Shown: piece after piece, positions 1-7,497 of the stretch
Layout: each line of letters starts with the position of its first letter
How positions within the stretch are numbered: position 1 is the stretch's first letter
From: Neisseria perflava
GTDB lineage: Bacteria > Pseudomonadota > Gammaproteobacteria > Burkholderiales > Neisseriaceae
Direction of reading: 5' to 3'
Assembly (NCBI RefSeq): GCF_002863305.2
Contig: NZ_CP136962.1
Location: forward strand, 744,001 to 808,000
DNA: 64,000 nucleotides
Notes under the pieces: generated by a model
The model's input: only the letters and a program-made list of their open reading frames with translations
Databases searched by the model: none
What the model was told of the DNA's origin: nothing
Position numbers and translations under genes: made by a program

Positions 1-13
1 AGGAGAATAAACG

Positions 14-496
14 ATGAAACCGGAACGCCAACTACCTTCCCATGAACTGATCATGTCCGAACTGATGATGCCTTATACGGCAAACTTCAGCGGCAATGTT
101 CACGGCGGCGATCTTCTGCGCCTGCTCGACCAAGTGGCATATTCCTGCGCCTGCCGTTACAGCGGAACCTATTGCGTTACTCTGTCTGTTGATAAAGTAT
201 TGTTTAAAGAGCCTATTCATGTCGGCGAACTGGTAACCTTTTACGCTAGTATCAACTACACCGGCCGTACTTCTATGGAAGTCGGTATCCGTGTGGAGGC
301 GCAAAACATCCACACTGGCGAAGTGCGTCATACCAACAGCTGCTACTTCACCATGGTTGCTGTTGAAGACGGTAAGCCGGTTCCTGTCCCGCCTTTGGAA
401 ATCAATACACAGCGCCAACGCTGCCGTTATGAAAGGGCTAAAAAGCGTAAAGAGTTGAGTTTGCAGGCTGCGAACGAAGATTCTGGCTGTAACTAA
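14..496 (+). CDS. acyl-CoA thioesterase (hotdog fold, YciA/BACH type)
   Basis: Likely hydrolyses acyl-CoA thioesters to free acid and CoA in the cytosol. The 160-residue protein has the hotdog-family pattern: an N-terminal SELMMP segment, NVHGGDLLRLLDQVA with the conserved N..GG..L...D signature near residues 28-42, and a later strand ending in YFTMVAV. Single-domain length fits bacterial acyl-CoA thioesterases. The ATG at 14 follows AGGAGA at 1-6, a good ribosome binding site, so the start is firm. It is followed by a DUS hairpin terminator and then an IS remnant, so it appears to be transcribed alone or as the last gene of a unit to the left. Substrate range cannot be read from sequence. 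Confidence 0.85.
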   Translation: MKPERQLPSHELIMSELMMPYTANFSGNVHGGDLLRLLDQVAYSCACRYSGTYCVTLSVDKVLFKEPIHVGELVTFYASINYTGRTSMEVGIRVEAQNIHTGEVRHTNSCYFTMVAVEDGKPVPVPPLEINTQRQRCRYERAKKRKELSLQAANEDSGCN

Positions 497-515
497 ATTA
501 AATTTATTAAATAAT

Positions 516-550
516 GAAGGCCGTCTGAAATCCTGTTTCAGACGGCCTTC
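516..550. terminator. DUS inverted-repeat terminator
   Basis: GAAGGCCGTCTGAAA and TTTCAGACGGCCTTC form a perfect stem around a 5-base loop just after the thioesterase stop codon. Paired DUS copies are the usual Neisseria rho-independent terminators. Confidence 0.8.
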
Positions 551-568
551 ACGCAAAAGCCATAAACT

Positions 569-1606
569 GAGACCTTTGCAAAAGTCCTTTTCCTCCAACA
601 GCCGAAACCCAAACACAGGTTTTCGGCTGTTTCCGCCACCAATCACTCCCTAACTCTACTCAAATACCCCCTTAATCCTCCCCGGACACCCGATAATCAG
701 GCATCCGGCCGCATTTTAGGCAGTAACAGGCACACTTAGCCTGTTAGCCGCTTTCAACAGGTTCAAACACATCGCCTTCAGATGGCTTTGCGCACTCACT
801 TTACACAGACCGAAATAGGCTACCCGCGCATAGCGGAATTTACGGTGCAGCGTACCGAAGCTTTGTTCGACCACATAACGGGTCTTCGACAAATGTCGGT
901 TGCGTTTGGTTTGCGTTTCCGTCAGCGGACGGTTGTGGTGGGCTTTGCGCATAATGCCGTCCTGCAGCCGATGCTCTTTCAAATGTTGCCGGTTTTCCTC
1001 ACTGTCATAGCCTTTGTCGGCATAGACGGTCGTACCTTCGGGCAGTCCTTCCAACAAAGGCAACAGGTGTTTGCATTCATGGACATTGGCGGGGGTAATG
1101 TGCAGTTTCTCGATATAGCCTTCCGCATTGGTACAGGTATGTTGTTTGTAACCGAGTTTGTAGAGGCCGTTTTTCTTTATCCAACGGGCATCGCTGTCTT
1201 TACTCAGTGTGGTTTGTCCGCTGACTTGTCCTTCTTCATCGACTTCTATGGCCTGGCGTTGTTTGCTGCCGGCGGTCTGAATAATGGTGGCGTCAACAAC
1301 GGCGGCGGATGCTTTCTCTACTTTTAGGCCTTTTTCGGTCAGTTGTCGGTTGATCAGTTCCAGCAGTTCGGACAGGGTATTGTCTTGCGCCAGCCAGTTG
1401 CGGTAGCGGCATAAGGTGCTGTAATCGGGGATGCTCAGTTCGTCAAAACGGTAAAACAGGTTGAAATCGATGCGGGTGATGAGGCTGTGTTCGAGTTCGG
1501 GATCGGAGAGGCTGTACCATTGGCCGAGCAGGACGGCTTTGAACATGGATAACAGGGGATAGGCGGGACGACCTAGGATTAGTTGATAAATGTGTCGCCG
1601 TATGGT
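569..1606 (-). mobile_element. IS5-family (IS1106-like) insertion sequence remnant
   Basis: The left boundary is the terminal repeat GAGACCTTTGCAAAA at 569-583. The transposase frame lies on the minus strand. The other end is lost: the frame stops at a TAA (1607-1609) and no matching terminal repeat is seen before the GST gene, so the element is truncated at its transposase 5' end. The same terminal 15 bases form both ends of the hairpin MITE at 56659-56750. Confidence 0.8.
716..1606 (-). pseudogene. 5'-truncated IS5-family transposase
   Basis: DDE transposase of the IS1106 type, which would catalyse cut-and-paste transposition. From the first internal Met (1546) there are 276 residues ending RLSVPVTA; the open frame continues upstream to 1606 with GRPAYPLLS, the conserved segment preceding that Met in full-length relatives, then meets a stop. 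About 50-60 N-terminal residues are missing. Visible motifs are VVDATIIQT (first Asp of the DDE triad), TTVYADKGYDS (second Asp) and RYVVEQSFGTLHRKFRY (Glu region). The catalytic core looks intact, but the missing N-terminus and missing right end make it unlikely to be active alone. Confidence 0.85.
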
Positions 1607-1638
1607 TTAAATAATAAATTCATGGGGTTTCAAGACTA

Positions 1639-1709
1639 TTTACAAAAAACACCTAAACATCTGATCGCTCTTTTATGTGAAATGCCGTCTGAAATTTCAG
1701 ACGGCATTT
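1639..1709. repeat. USS-like/DUS composite repeat, copy 1
   Basis: A block reading roughly TTTACAAAAAACACCTAAAC, then a degenerate GATCGCTCTTTT core, then a perfect DUS hairpin at 1680-1709. Related copies lie at 3860-3929 and 6911-6968. The hairpin sits between the IS remnant and the 3' end of the minus-strand GST gene, where it would terminate GST transcription. Confidence 0.65.
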
Positions 1710-1722
1710 GTGTCTAAGTTCA

Positions 1723-2343
1723 TTACGATAACAATTTTTTCAATTCTAATTCACCGACACGCTCGCAGGCTTTACGGTAATATTCGTTGCTTTCTACTTG
1801 AGCAACAAAGCGTTCGATGTTCGGGAATTTGCCCTTAGGTACGAACATGAGAGCAAATTGCAGCGGGAAGGACATCATGATGTCGGCGCCGCTTAATTCT
1901 TCGCCTAAAAACCAAGTTTTACCATTTAGACTGCTTTCTATATAGCTGATGTGTAGGTCAAATTGAGCATCATAAAATGGTTTCATGGCTTCGCTCGGAG
2001 TAATGTATTTTGTCAACATTGCGGACATAGCTGAGCCTTCGGCGTAATGTAACCATTGCAAGTAGGCACTATAGTCAGCATGGTTAACATCGGGATGTAA
2101 TTTGCCGTTGCCGTAACGAGCTAGGATGTATTCAACAATTGCTCCGCTTTCAGCAATAACGGTTTCATTGTCTTTAATCAGTGGAGATTTTCCTAGCGGA
2201 TGAATGTCTTGCAGCTCTTTAGGGGCTTGTTTAGTCACAGGATCGCGCTCAAAATTTTTCACGTCATACGGCAAGTTCAGCACTTCCAGCAACCATGCGA
2301 TACGTTGTGAACGAGATTGTTTAAGGTTGTATAGGGTGATCAT
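1723..2343 (-). CDS. glutathione S-transferase family protein
   Basis: Cytosolic GST-like protein of 206 residues, expected to conjugate or reduce electrophiles with glutathione. The N-terminal thioredoxin-like domain (residues 1-80) begins MITLYNLKQSRSQRIAWLLE, with Ser/Tyr candidates near residues 5-12, and contains GKSPLIKDNETVIAESGAIV, where the PL cis-proline and the ES pair that binds the gamma-glutamyl group are visible. The C-terminal helical domain has the GADIMMSFP motif near residue 157. It lies 74 bp downstream of ohr on the same strand, so the two may form an oxidative-stress unit. The neighbourhood carries Haemophilus-type uptake sequences, suggesting transfer. Confidence 0.88.
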   Translation of the reverse strand: MITLYNLKQSRSQRIAWLLEVLNLPYDVKNFERDPVTKQAPKELQDIHPLGKSPLIKDNETVIAESGAIVEYILARYGNGKLHPDVNHADYSAYLQWLHYAEGSAMSAMLTKYITPSEAMKPFYDAQFDLHISYIESSLNGKTWFLGEELSGADIMMSFPLQFALMFVPKGKFPNIERFVAQVESNEYYRKACERVGELELKKLLS

Positions 2344-2417
2344 GTTTTACTCCTTGTTTCTCTGTGAAGTTAGGCAGCTTGAGCACTACTTGATGTATTC
2401 AGGCAGCCTTTATTTTA

Positions 2418-2849
2418 TCATAAATCAAAAGATTGGCTCACATTCACATGTAAGCGTACATCGACATTCCCACGTGTAGCGTTGGAATAAGGGCAAACTT
2501 CGTGTGCACGAGTAATCAATTTGCGGGCTTCATCTTCAGTCAAACCTGCTACGGCAATCGTGATATCTAAATCTAAGCCAAATGCACCATCTGCTTTTTG
2601 ACCAATACCCACGCCAACTGTCGTAGAAGATTTCGTTGGTTTCAAACCGAGGGTCGGTGCAACATGATTCATCGCACTATCAAAACAAGCGGCGTAACCC
2701 ATTGCGAAAAGTTGTTCTGGGTTAGTGCCTTGCTTGCCGCTTTCATTTTGGAAAGAAACTAAATCAAAGCCGACTGAACCATCATCTACTTGGGTATGAC
2801 CATCACGACCGCCGGTTGCTGTTGCTGAAGTTTTGTAGAAAATTTTCAT
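2418..2849 (-). CDS. ohr: organic hydroperoxide resistance protein (Ohr)
   Basis: Thiol peroxidase of the OsmC/Ohr family that reduces organic hydroperoxides in the cytosol. The 143-residue length is typical. Both catalytic cysteines are present: Cys55 in GYAACFDSA (peroxidatic) and Cys119 in HEVCPYSNATRGN (resolving). The segment QLFAMGYAACF is the family hallmark. No OhrR (MarR-family) gene is adjacent; the divergent neighbour is an AraC regulator 130 bp away, so control may differ from the usual Ohr/OhrR pair. Confidence 0.92.
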   Translation of the reverse strand: MKIFYKTSATATGGRDGHTQVDDGSVGFDLVSFQNESGKQGTNPEQLFAMGYAACFDSAMNHVAPTLGLKPTKSSTTVGVGIGQKADGAFGLDLDITIAVAGLTEDEARKLITRAHEVCPYSNATRGNVDVRLHVNVSQSFDL

Positions 2850-2979
2850 CGTATTATCCTCAATTAAATATGGATTAACTGTTTGGGCGTATTGCCGTTG
2901 AAAGTGAAGCCATTATATTGAACTGCGTGTAGAGGTGTTATATGATTTCTCCAAGTTACTTGCCTATTTCTCTAAAATC

Positions 2980-3843
2980 ATGTTTTCAACTGAAACGATC
3001 GAACGCTTATTAAAGGTTATTCCACATAACGAACTCTATTCATCACCAATTAAAGGCTTGGTGATTCGCCATGCCGATCAACCGTTTTGCTACGAAGGTG
3101 TTATTCAAGAACCGAGCATTTGCATCGTGCTAAGCGGGGAACGTGAAATACAGTTGGGCGAACAATGTTACCGTTTTGACAATCACCACTTTATGTTCTG
3201 CCCTGTCAATGTGCCGATGCGCGGTGAGATTAAATATGCAGAGCCGAAAAAGCCGTTTTTAGTGATGTCGATGAAAATTGATATTGAGAGCGTTAGCAAG
3301 ATTTTATTAGTAAATCCAAACCTTGCAGATGATGTTAAACAGGGCAACGAAGGTTTTGCACAATGGCATTTGGATGAATCCCTCAAAAATGCCGTTAAAC
3401 GCTTATTACTTTTGCACGAAAATCCAAAAGATATTGAATTTCTTGCACCACTTATCCAACAAGAAATCTATTATCGACTCCTTACTGGCGAACAAGGCGG
3501 CAAATTTAAAGCCATGGTAAGCAATGGATCGCACACCAAAAAAATCGCCCAAGCCACCCATTATCTGCAACAGCATTTTAGCGAAACCATCACCGTGGAA
3601 ACCTTGGCAAATCTGAGTGGTATGTCACTGTCTGGTTTCCATAGTCATTTTAAGAAGATAACCAGCCTTTCACCGCTGCAATACCAAAAATCCTTACGTT
3701 TGATGGAAGCCAGACGACTAATCGCGCAAGAAGGGCGAGGCATTACTGAAGCCGCTTACCAAGTCGGCTATGAGTCGCCCAGCCAGTTCAGCCGTGAATA
3801 CAAACGCTATTTCGGGCATGCGCCGAAGGGAGATATTAAATAG
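2980..3843 (+). CDS. AraC family transcriptional regulator
   Basis: DNA-binding regulator with an N-terminal AraC_N-type cupin domain (GLVIRHADQP, SICIVLSGEREIQLGE) and a C-terminal pair of helix-turn-helix motifs (TVETLANLSGMSLSGFHSHFK and EAAYQVGYESPSQFSREYKR). I start it at the ATG at 2980 (287 aa) because relatives begin there; an upstream in-frame GTG at 2935 would add 15 residues. It is divergent from ohr and may control the ohr-GST unit. The effector is unknown. Confidence 0.85.
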   Translation: MFSTETIERLLKVIPHNELYSSPIKGLVIRHADQPFCYEGVIQEPSICIVLSGEREIQLGEQCYRFDNHHFMFCPVNVPMRGEIKYAEPKKPFLVMSMKIDIESVSKILLVNPNLADDVKQGNEGFAQWHLDESLKNAVKRLLLLHENPKDIEFLAPLIQQEIYYRLLTGEQGGKFKAMVSNGSHTKKIAQATHYLQQHFSETITVETLANLSGMSLSGFHSHFKKITSLSPLQYQKSLRLMEARRLIAQEGRGITEAAYQVGYESPSQFSREYKRYFGHAPKGDIK

Positions 3844-3859
3844 ATGAGTTTTAAAGACA

Positions 3860-3929
3860 GGTTGCAAAAACACCTGAAAATTTGACCGCTCTTGGGTGTA
3901 AAAAGTCGTCTGAATTTTCAGACGGCTTT
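3860..3929. repeat. USS-like/DUS composite repeat, copy 2, with terminator
   Basis: GTTGCAAAAACACCTGAAAA, then TTTGACCGCTCTT (reverse AAGAGCGGTCAAA, similar to Pasteurellaceae uptake cores), then a DUS hairpin at 3900-3929 with AAAGTCGTCTGAA and TTCAGACGGCTTT arms. It lies between the convergent AraC and LysR genes, and the last 12 bases overlap the LysR 3' end. Confidence 0.65.
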
Positions 3930-4808
3930 AACTTTTAACTCATCCACAATCAACTTAAACACATTGGAATGCCCGCGGCGGCTGGGGTAATAGAGGTAAA
4001 GCGGTTCGTAAGTCATAGCATACTCAGGCAACAGCTCGACCAGGTGCCCCGAATTGAGTGCATCCGCTACGCTCATATGTGCTATCCACGCAATGCCGAG
4101 GCCGTCTGAAACGGCTTGCAGGCGCAGATGATTGTTGATGGAAAACTGCGATTTTGGCGTGAACGTAATCAGCTCTTGTTTGTATTTGAATTCCCACTGC
4201 ATCTCCGTGCCGTGTTCGGCGGAGAGCTTTGCTCCGATAAGGCGGTGTTGTTGCAGATCATCAATATTTTTCGGTGAACCATGTTGCGCCAAATAATCGG
4301 GCGAGGCAACCAACACCATTTTGAGCGGTGCGGAAATTGGCACCGCAATCATCTCTTTCGCTACCTTGTTACCTAACCGAACGCCCATATCAAATCCTTC
4401 TTTCACAATATCTGCCCAACGATCGTCCACCACGATTTCCAAGCGGATTTTCGGGTATTGGTTCAAAATCGGCTTTAATTTTGGATACAACACGGCTTCC
4501 GCTGCCATCGCCGGGGCGTTGATGCGAATCAATCCCGATGGCGTATTCAAAAAATCATTTAATGCATCGACTTCTTGGTTTATGGCTTGATAAAGTGGGG
4601 AAAGTTGGTCGAAAAGCTGCTGCCCGGCTTCGGTCAGCGACACATTGCGTGTAGTGCGGTTGAACAGACGCAAATTTAGCCGCATTTCTAAATTTTTCAT
4701 GCTATGACTCAACGCCGAAGAAGAAATCCCTAAAAGCTGTCCCGCTTTTACAAAACTCTGTGTTTGCGCCAACGTCAAAAAATAATTCAGTTCGTTAAAG
4801 TTCTGCAT
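3918..4808 (-). CDS. LysR family transcriptional regulator
   Basis: A 296-residue regulator of standard LysR length. The N-terminal winged helix-turn-helix spans about residues 1-60 (FVKAGQLLGISSSALSHSMK, then LRLFNRTTRNVSLTEAGQQ), and the effector-binding domain follows. The IRINAPAMAAEAVLYPKL segment and LGIAWIAHMSVADAL are typical of the AaeR/DsdC-like branch that often controls a divergent quinone reductase. It is divergent from mdaB with 177 bp between, including a perfect 13-bp palindrome at 4835-4847. Control of mdaB is inferred from this layout. Confidence 0.88.
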   Translation of the reverse strand: MQNFNELNYFLTLAQTQSFVKAGQLLGISSSALSHSMKNLEMRLNLRLFNRTTRNVSLTEAGQQLFDQLSPLYQAINQEVDALNDFLNTPSGLIRINAPAMAAEAVLYPKLKPILNQYPKIRLEIVVDDRWADIVKEGFDMGVRLGNKVAKEMIAVPISAPLKMVLVASPDYLAQHGSPKNIDDLQQHRLIGAKLSAEHGTEMQWEFKYKQELITFTPKSQFSINNHLRLQAVSDGLGIAWIAHMSVADALNSGHLVELLPEYAMTYEPLYLYYPSRRGHSNVFKLIVDELKVKAV

Positions 4809-4834
4809 TTTCTCTTTAAACGCTCTTTTATTAG

Positions 4835-4847
4835 TGAATTTAATTCA
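4835..4847. promoter_or_regulatory. candidate LysR operator palindrome
   Basis: TGAATTTAATTCA is a perfect 13-bp palindrome 27 bp upstream of the LysR start and within the LysR/mdaB intergenic region. It fits a LysR-type T-N11-A recognition element in form. Confidence 0.5.
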
Positions 4848-4900
4848 TTACATTATAAAGATAAACCCTATTTATCTCAATAAAAACAAATCATAAAATG

Positions 4901-4909
4901 ACCGCACTT
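4901..4909 (-). other. Haemophilus-type uptake signal (USS) core
   Basis: Reverse strand reads AAAGTGCGGTCATTTTATGA: the 9-base Haemophilus influenzae USS core AAGTGCGGT followed by the AT-rich flank seen in extended USS. Foreign to Neisseria. Confidence 0.7.
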
Positions 4910-4985
4910 TCATGAGATTAAACAGAAGACAATATCCGTAAACATCCCATCCTTTTTTTATAAATTATTTATTCTAGGAGTAAAA

Positions 4986-5564
4986 ATGAACATTTTATTA
5001 TTAAACGGTGGTAAAGCTTTCGGCCATTCGCATGGTGAGTTAAACAACACGCTTCACAAAAAAGCAAAAGAAGTTTTGACCGCACTTGGACACAATGTAA
5101 AAGAAACTGTGATTGATGCTGGCTATGATGTTGAGGCAGAAATCGAAAAATTCTTGTGGATGGATGCCGTGATTTGGCAGATGCCTGTTTGGTGGATGCA
5201 CGAGCCTTGGACAGTGAAGAAATACATAGACGAAGTATTTATAGCTGGACACGGCAAGCTTTACCACAGTGATGGCCGTCATCGTGTCAGCCCGACCGAA
5301 GGTTTCGGTACAGGTGGTTTGTTGCAAGGCAAAAAACACATGCTTTCGCTTACTTGGAATGCGCCGATTGAAGCGTTCACCCGTGAAGGCGACTTCTTTG
5401 AAGGCAAAGATGTGGATGCTGTGTACATGCCTTTCCACAAACTCAACGAGTTCATCGGTTTGACCCGTCTACCGACATTTACATGTAACGATGTAGTTAA
5501 AAATCCACAAGTAGAACAATACTTCGCAGACTACCAAGCACATTTGAAAAAAGTGTTCGGTTAA
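4986..5564 (+). CDS. mdaB: NAD(P)H:quinone oxidoreductase, MdaB/flavodoxin-like
   Basis: FAD-dependent two-electron quinone reductase of the MdaB/KefF fold, protecting against quinone redox cycling. The 192-residue protein begins MNILLLNGGKAFGHSHGELN, the conserved dinucleotide/flavin phosphate loop, followed by WQMPVWWMHEPWTVKKYIDE, the family signature near residues 64-82, and a glycine-rich GTGGLLQGKK loop. Start chosen after AGGAG at 4976-4980. A perfect Haemophilus USS core lies inside the gene (5079-5087), supporting a Pasteurellaceae origin. Divergent LysR regulator upstream; a broken aldo/keto reductase follows directly. Confidence 0.88.
   Translation: MNILLLNGGKAFGHSHGELNNTLHKKAKEVLTALGHNVKETVIDAGYDVEAEIEKFLWMDAVIWQMPVWWMHEPWTVKKYIDEVFIAGHGKLYHSDGRHRVSPTEGFGTGGLLQGKKHMLSLTWNAPIEAFTREGDFFEGKDVDAVYMPFHKLNEFIGLTRLPTFTCNDVVKNPQVEQYFADYQAHLKKVFG
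5079..5087 (-). other. Haemophilus-type uptake signal (USS) core inside mdaB
   Basis: Reverse strand AAGTGCGGTCAAAAC; perfect 9-base USS core with the favoured C-A-A-A-A continuation. Confidence 0.7.
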
Positions 5565-5614
5565 TGATAAAACATCAACTTGAAGCGGTGGGCTTTTGCC
5601 CACCATTTTGTCAG

Positions 5615-5869
5615 TCGCTAATTGGTACGAAATACGGCAAATCCATGGCGCAGGTGATTACCCGCTGGCTGGTGGAACGTGGCATCATCGTGTTGGCAAA
5701 ATCCACCAAACCCGAACGTATGGCGGAAAACCTGAATGTCTTTGATTTTGCGCTTAGTAATGAAGACAAAGCCGAAATTGCCAAACTGGACGGCACGTTC
5801 GCCACCATCGTCAATCACGACACGGTGGATAATTTGAAACGCATCTCCGCGTGGAAAATGGGCGTGTAA
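5615..5869 (+). pseudogene. C-terminal fragment of an aldo/keto reductase
   Basis: Only the last ~85 residues of an NADP-dependent aldo/keto reductase remain: YGKSMAQVITRWLVERGIIV, then AKSTKPERMAENLNVFDFAL, the NADP-binding K-S/T and R-E-N region of the barrel C-terminus. The N-terminal TIM barrel with the Asp-Tyr-Lys-His catalytic tetrad is absent. An open frame starts at 5564, overlapping the mdaB stop, but its first ~17 residues do not resemble the family. Intact relatives are ~270-280 aa, so this is a deletion remnant. It ends before a well-spaced OsmC gene. Confidence 0.8.
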
Positions 5870-5915
5870 GTGTAGCGAAAAACCATCTGCAATTCATCAT
5901 ATGAAAGGACAAAAC

Positions 5916-6416
5916 ATGATTAACGGGTTAGATATCGAACGTTTCCGAACTACCATGGCAGCGATTGAAAACGACCATACAAAAGGCAAGGCAGCATTAC
6001 GCGCCGATTCGCGCTGGGTATCCGGCACGAAGAACGAAATCTCCGTGCGCCGCTTCCATGCCTTTACCACAGACGAACCGAAAAACATGGGCGGTGAAAA
6101 CGCCGCCCCAAGTCCGATGGAATACCTGATCGGCGCTGCGGCAGGCTGCTGCTCCATAGGTTTCGAGTTGCAAGCAGCACAAGCAGGCGTGAAACTGGAA
6201 CAGTTTGAAATATCCGCAAGCGGCGGTATCGACTTGGCCAAACTGTTTGGCATGGAAGATGGCTACGGCGGACTGGATAATCTGGTGCTAACCGTAAAAG
6301 TAAAAGCCGACGCAGACCTTCCTACCCTGCAAAATTTCGCCGACCGCTCCGCCGCCACCTCGCCAGTGTTGAACAGCCTGAAAGCGCGGGCAAAAGTGGT
6401 TGTGGAAAAAATCTAG
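5916..6416 (+). CDS. OsmC family protein
   Basis: OsmC-fold protein of 166 residues. The family core is visible: NAAPSPMEYLIGAAAGCCSIGFELQ, with the peroxidatic-Cys position in the GCC near residues 76-78. The second family cysteine is not evident: the region that usually reads C-P-V reads TSPVLNSL. A classical Ohr-like two-cysteine peroxidase is therefore doubtful, and the protein may use another reductant or substrate. I place the start at 5916 because AAAGGA at 5904-5909 is correctly spaced for it; an in-frame ATG at 5901 lies upstream of that site. Confidence 0.8.
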   Translation: MINGLDIERFRTTMAAIENDHTKGKAALRADSRWVSGTKNEISVRRFHAFTTDEPKNMGGENAAPSPMEYLIGAAAGCCSIGFELQAAQAGVKLEQFEISASGGIDLAKLFGMEDGYGGLDNLVLTVKVKADADLPTLQNFADRSAATSPVLNSLKARAKVVVEKI

Positions 6417-6451
6417 ACGACTCAAAACGTTTTCTTGTTTTCATTTCATTA

Positions 6452-6484
6452 AAAGCCCCTTTTCTGGACAACTAGAAAAGGGCT
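6452..6484. terminator. hairpin between osmC-like and thioredoxin genes
   Basis: AAGCCCCTTTTCT and AGAAAAGGGCTT pair around a short loop. No T-run follows, so termination efficiency is uncertain. Confidence 0.5.
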
Positions 6485-6508
6485 TAATCGCTCAAAGGAG
6501 TACATGAC

Positions 6509-6844
6509 ATGCAACAACTGCACACTCTGAAAGACATCGAACAGGCCATCGCCACACACCCTTTAGTATCACTGTACATCAAAGCCCCAATCTGCGGTGT
6601 TTGTACGGTCGTGGCCGCCCAGCTTGACTCAGCTTTGGCAGAGGAAGGAAATGTGTATGCCGTAAAAGCCGATATTGCTGAAATACCCGAAATGGCCGGA
6701 CGTTTCCACGTGCTGACCGCACCTGCATGGCTGCTGTTTTATCAAGGCAAGGAAGTAGAACGGATGGCCCGCTTCATCCCTCAGGAACAAATGAAGCAGA
6801 CATTGGCAAAATGGACAAAAGTAGCAGAAAGCGGGCATCAGTAA
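6509..6844 (+). CDS. thioredoxin family protein
   Basis: Small (111 aa) single-domain thioredoxin-like oxidoreductase. The active-site CXXC is Cys-Gly-Val-Cys in IKAPICGVCTVVAAQL near residues 29-38, and the cis-proline loop is VLTAPAWLLF near residue 73. There is no signal peptide, so it is cytosolic. Start follows AAAGGAG at 6494-6500. The CGVC rather than CGPC centre and the short length place it with YtpP/thioredoxin-like proteins rather than TrxA. It probably belongs functionally with the OsmC and OYE genes around it. Confidence 0.82.
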   Translation: MQQLHTLKDIEQAIATHPLVSLYIKAPICGVCTVVAAQLDSALAEEGNVYAVKADIAEIPEMAGRFHVLTAPAWLLFYQGKEVERMARFIPQEQMKQTLAKWTKVAESGHQ

Positions 6845-6890
6845 CCGGTCTATCAATGTTTCAGACGGCTGCGGTCTTGATAATGATGCA

Positions 6891-6941
6891 AGTGGTCAAA
6901 TTTTTAAGATGATTTGCAAAACACTTAAAAATTTGACCGCT
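6891..6941. terminator. hairpin terminator made of inverted USS-like cores
   Basis: AGTGGTCAAATTTTTAA (6891-6907) pairs with TTAAAAATTTGACCGCT (6925-6941) with one mismatch. The arms contain the AGCGGTCAAATTT word common in Pasteurellaceae intergenic hairpins. It follows the thioredoxin gene. Confidence 0.65.
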
Positions 6942-6968
6942 CTTTATTACGAAAAAGGTCGTCTGAAA
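6911..6968. repeat. USS-like/DUS composite repeat, copy 3
   Basis: GATTTGCAAAACACTTAAAA, then ATTTGACCGCTCTTTATTAC, then AGGTCGTCTGAAA (the AG-mucDUS variant). Same order and spacing as copies 1 and 2. Confidence 0.65.
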
Positions 6969-7042
6969 CGGCTTGTAGACTGAGATAATGATTGATGAAA
7001 AGCGGTGATTTATACATTAAAACAACTTCCTGAAAATCCCCT

Positions 7043-7071
7043 TTGACATTCCCCATCTTTCCCTTTAAAAT
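7043..7071 (+). promoter_or_regulatory. sigma-70 promoter of the ArsR-OYE unit
   Basis: TTGACA (7043-7048), a 17-base spacer, then TAAAAT (7066-7071): near-consensus. The start of the operator repeat overlaps the -10 and the expected transcription start, as expected for repression. Confidence 0.7.
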
Positions 7072-7101
7072 ACGTTCAAATTTTTAAACATATAAACTTA
7101 A
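7070..7101 (+). promoter_or_regulatory. candidate ArsR operator, copy 1
   Basis: ATACGTTCAAATTTTTAAAC then ATATAAACTTAAA lies directly before the ArsR ribosome binding site. It is nearly repeated at 7455-7487 before the OYE gene. Confidence 0.6.
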
Positions 7102-7111
7102 AAGGCCGAAT

Positions 7112-7423
7112 ATGCCGCAACAAACCATGAATTTAATGCGCGAGTGCATTCCCATTTTTACCGTGTTGAGTGATGAAAACCGCCATCAAATCCTGCGTGT
7201 GCTGTGGGAACACGGCAAGATGAATGTGAATGAGCTGACCGAGCATCTGCATCTGTCGCGCCCTGCGGTGTCGCATCATTTGAAAATCATGTTGCAAGCC
7301 GGTGCGGTGGCAGTGGAGCAGGTCGGCAAAGAGCGGTTTTACAGTATTGCCATGGCGGATGCGGTGGCGAGGTTGAAACAGCTTGCCGATTTAATGGCTC
7401 AAAATTGCCCGCTTTCAAAATAG
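7112..7423 (+). CDS. ArsR family winged-helix regulator
   Basis: A 103-residue ArsR/SmtB-type repressor. The winged helix-turn-helix covers most of the protein: DENRHQILRVLWEHGKMNVN, then LTEHLHLSRPAVSHHLKIM (recognition helix near residues 49-62) and the GKERFYSI wing. No cysteine or histidine cluster of a classical metal site is evident apart from two cysteines (near residues 9 and 99), so a redox or organic ligand is possible. It is followed 74 bp later by an Old Yellow Enzyme gene with the same candidate operator, suggesting an autoregulated repressor of that enzyme. Confidence 0.85.
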   Translation: MPQQTMNLMRECIPIFTVLSDENRHQILRVLWEHGKMNVNELTEHLHLSRPAVSHHLKIMLQAGAVAVEQVGKERFYSIAMADAVARLKQLADLMAQNCPLSK

Positions 7424-7454
7424 GGTTATCCGTTAACCCTTTATTTTTACCCAA

Positions 7455-7487
7455 ATACGTTTACATTTTTAAACTTATAAACTTAAA
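7455..7487 (+). promoter_or_regulatory. candidate ArsR operator, copy 2
   Basis: ATACGTTTACATTTTTAAAC then TTATAAACTTAAA, differing from copy 1 at only a few positions over ~32 bases, placed immediately before the AAAGGA ribosome site of the OYE gene. Confidence 0.6.
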
Positions 7488-7497
7488 GGAAAGAATT

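Noticed and set aside
5564..5869. An intact small aldo/keto reductase starting at 5564
   Set aside because: The catalytic barrel half is missing and the first residues are unrelated, so it is a fragment rather than a small enzyme.
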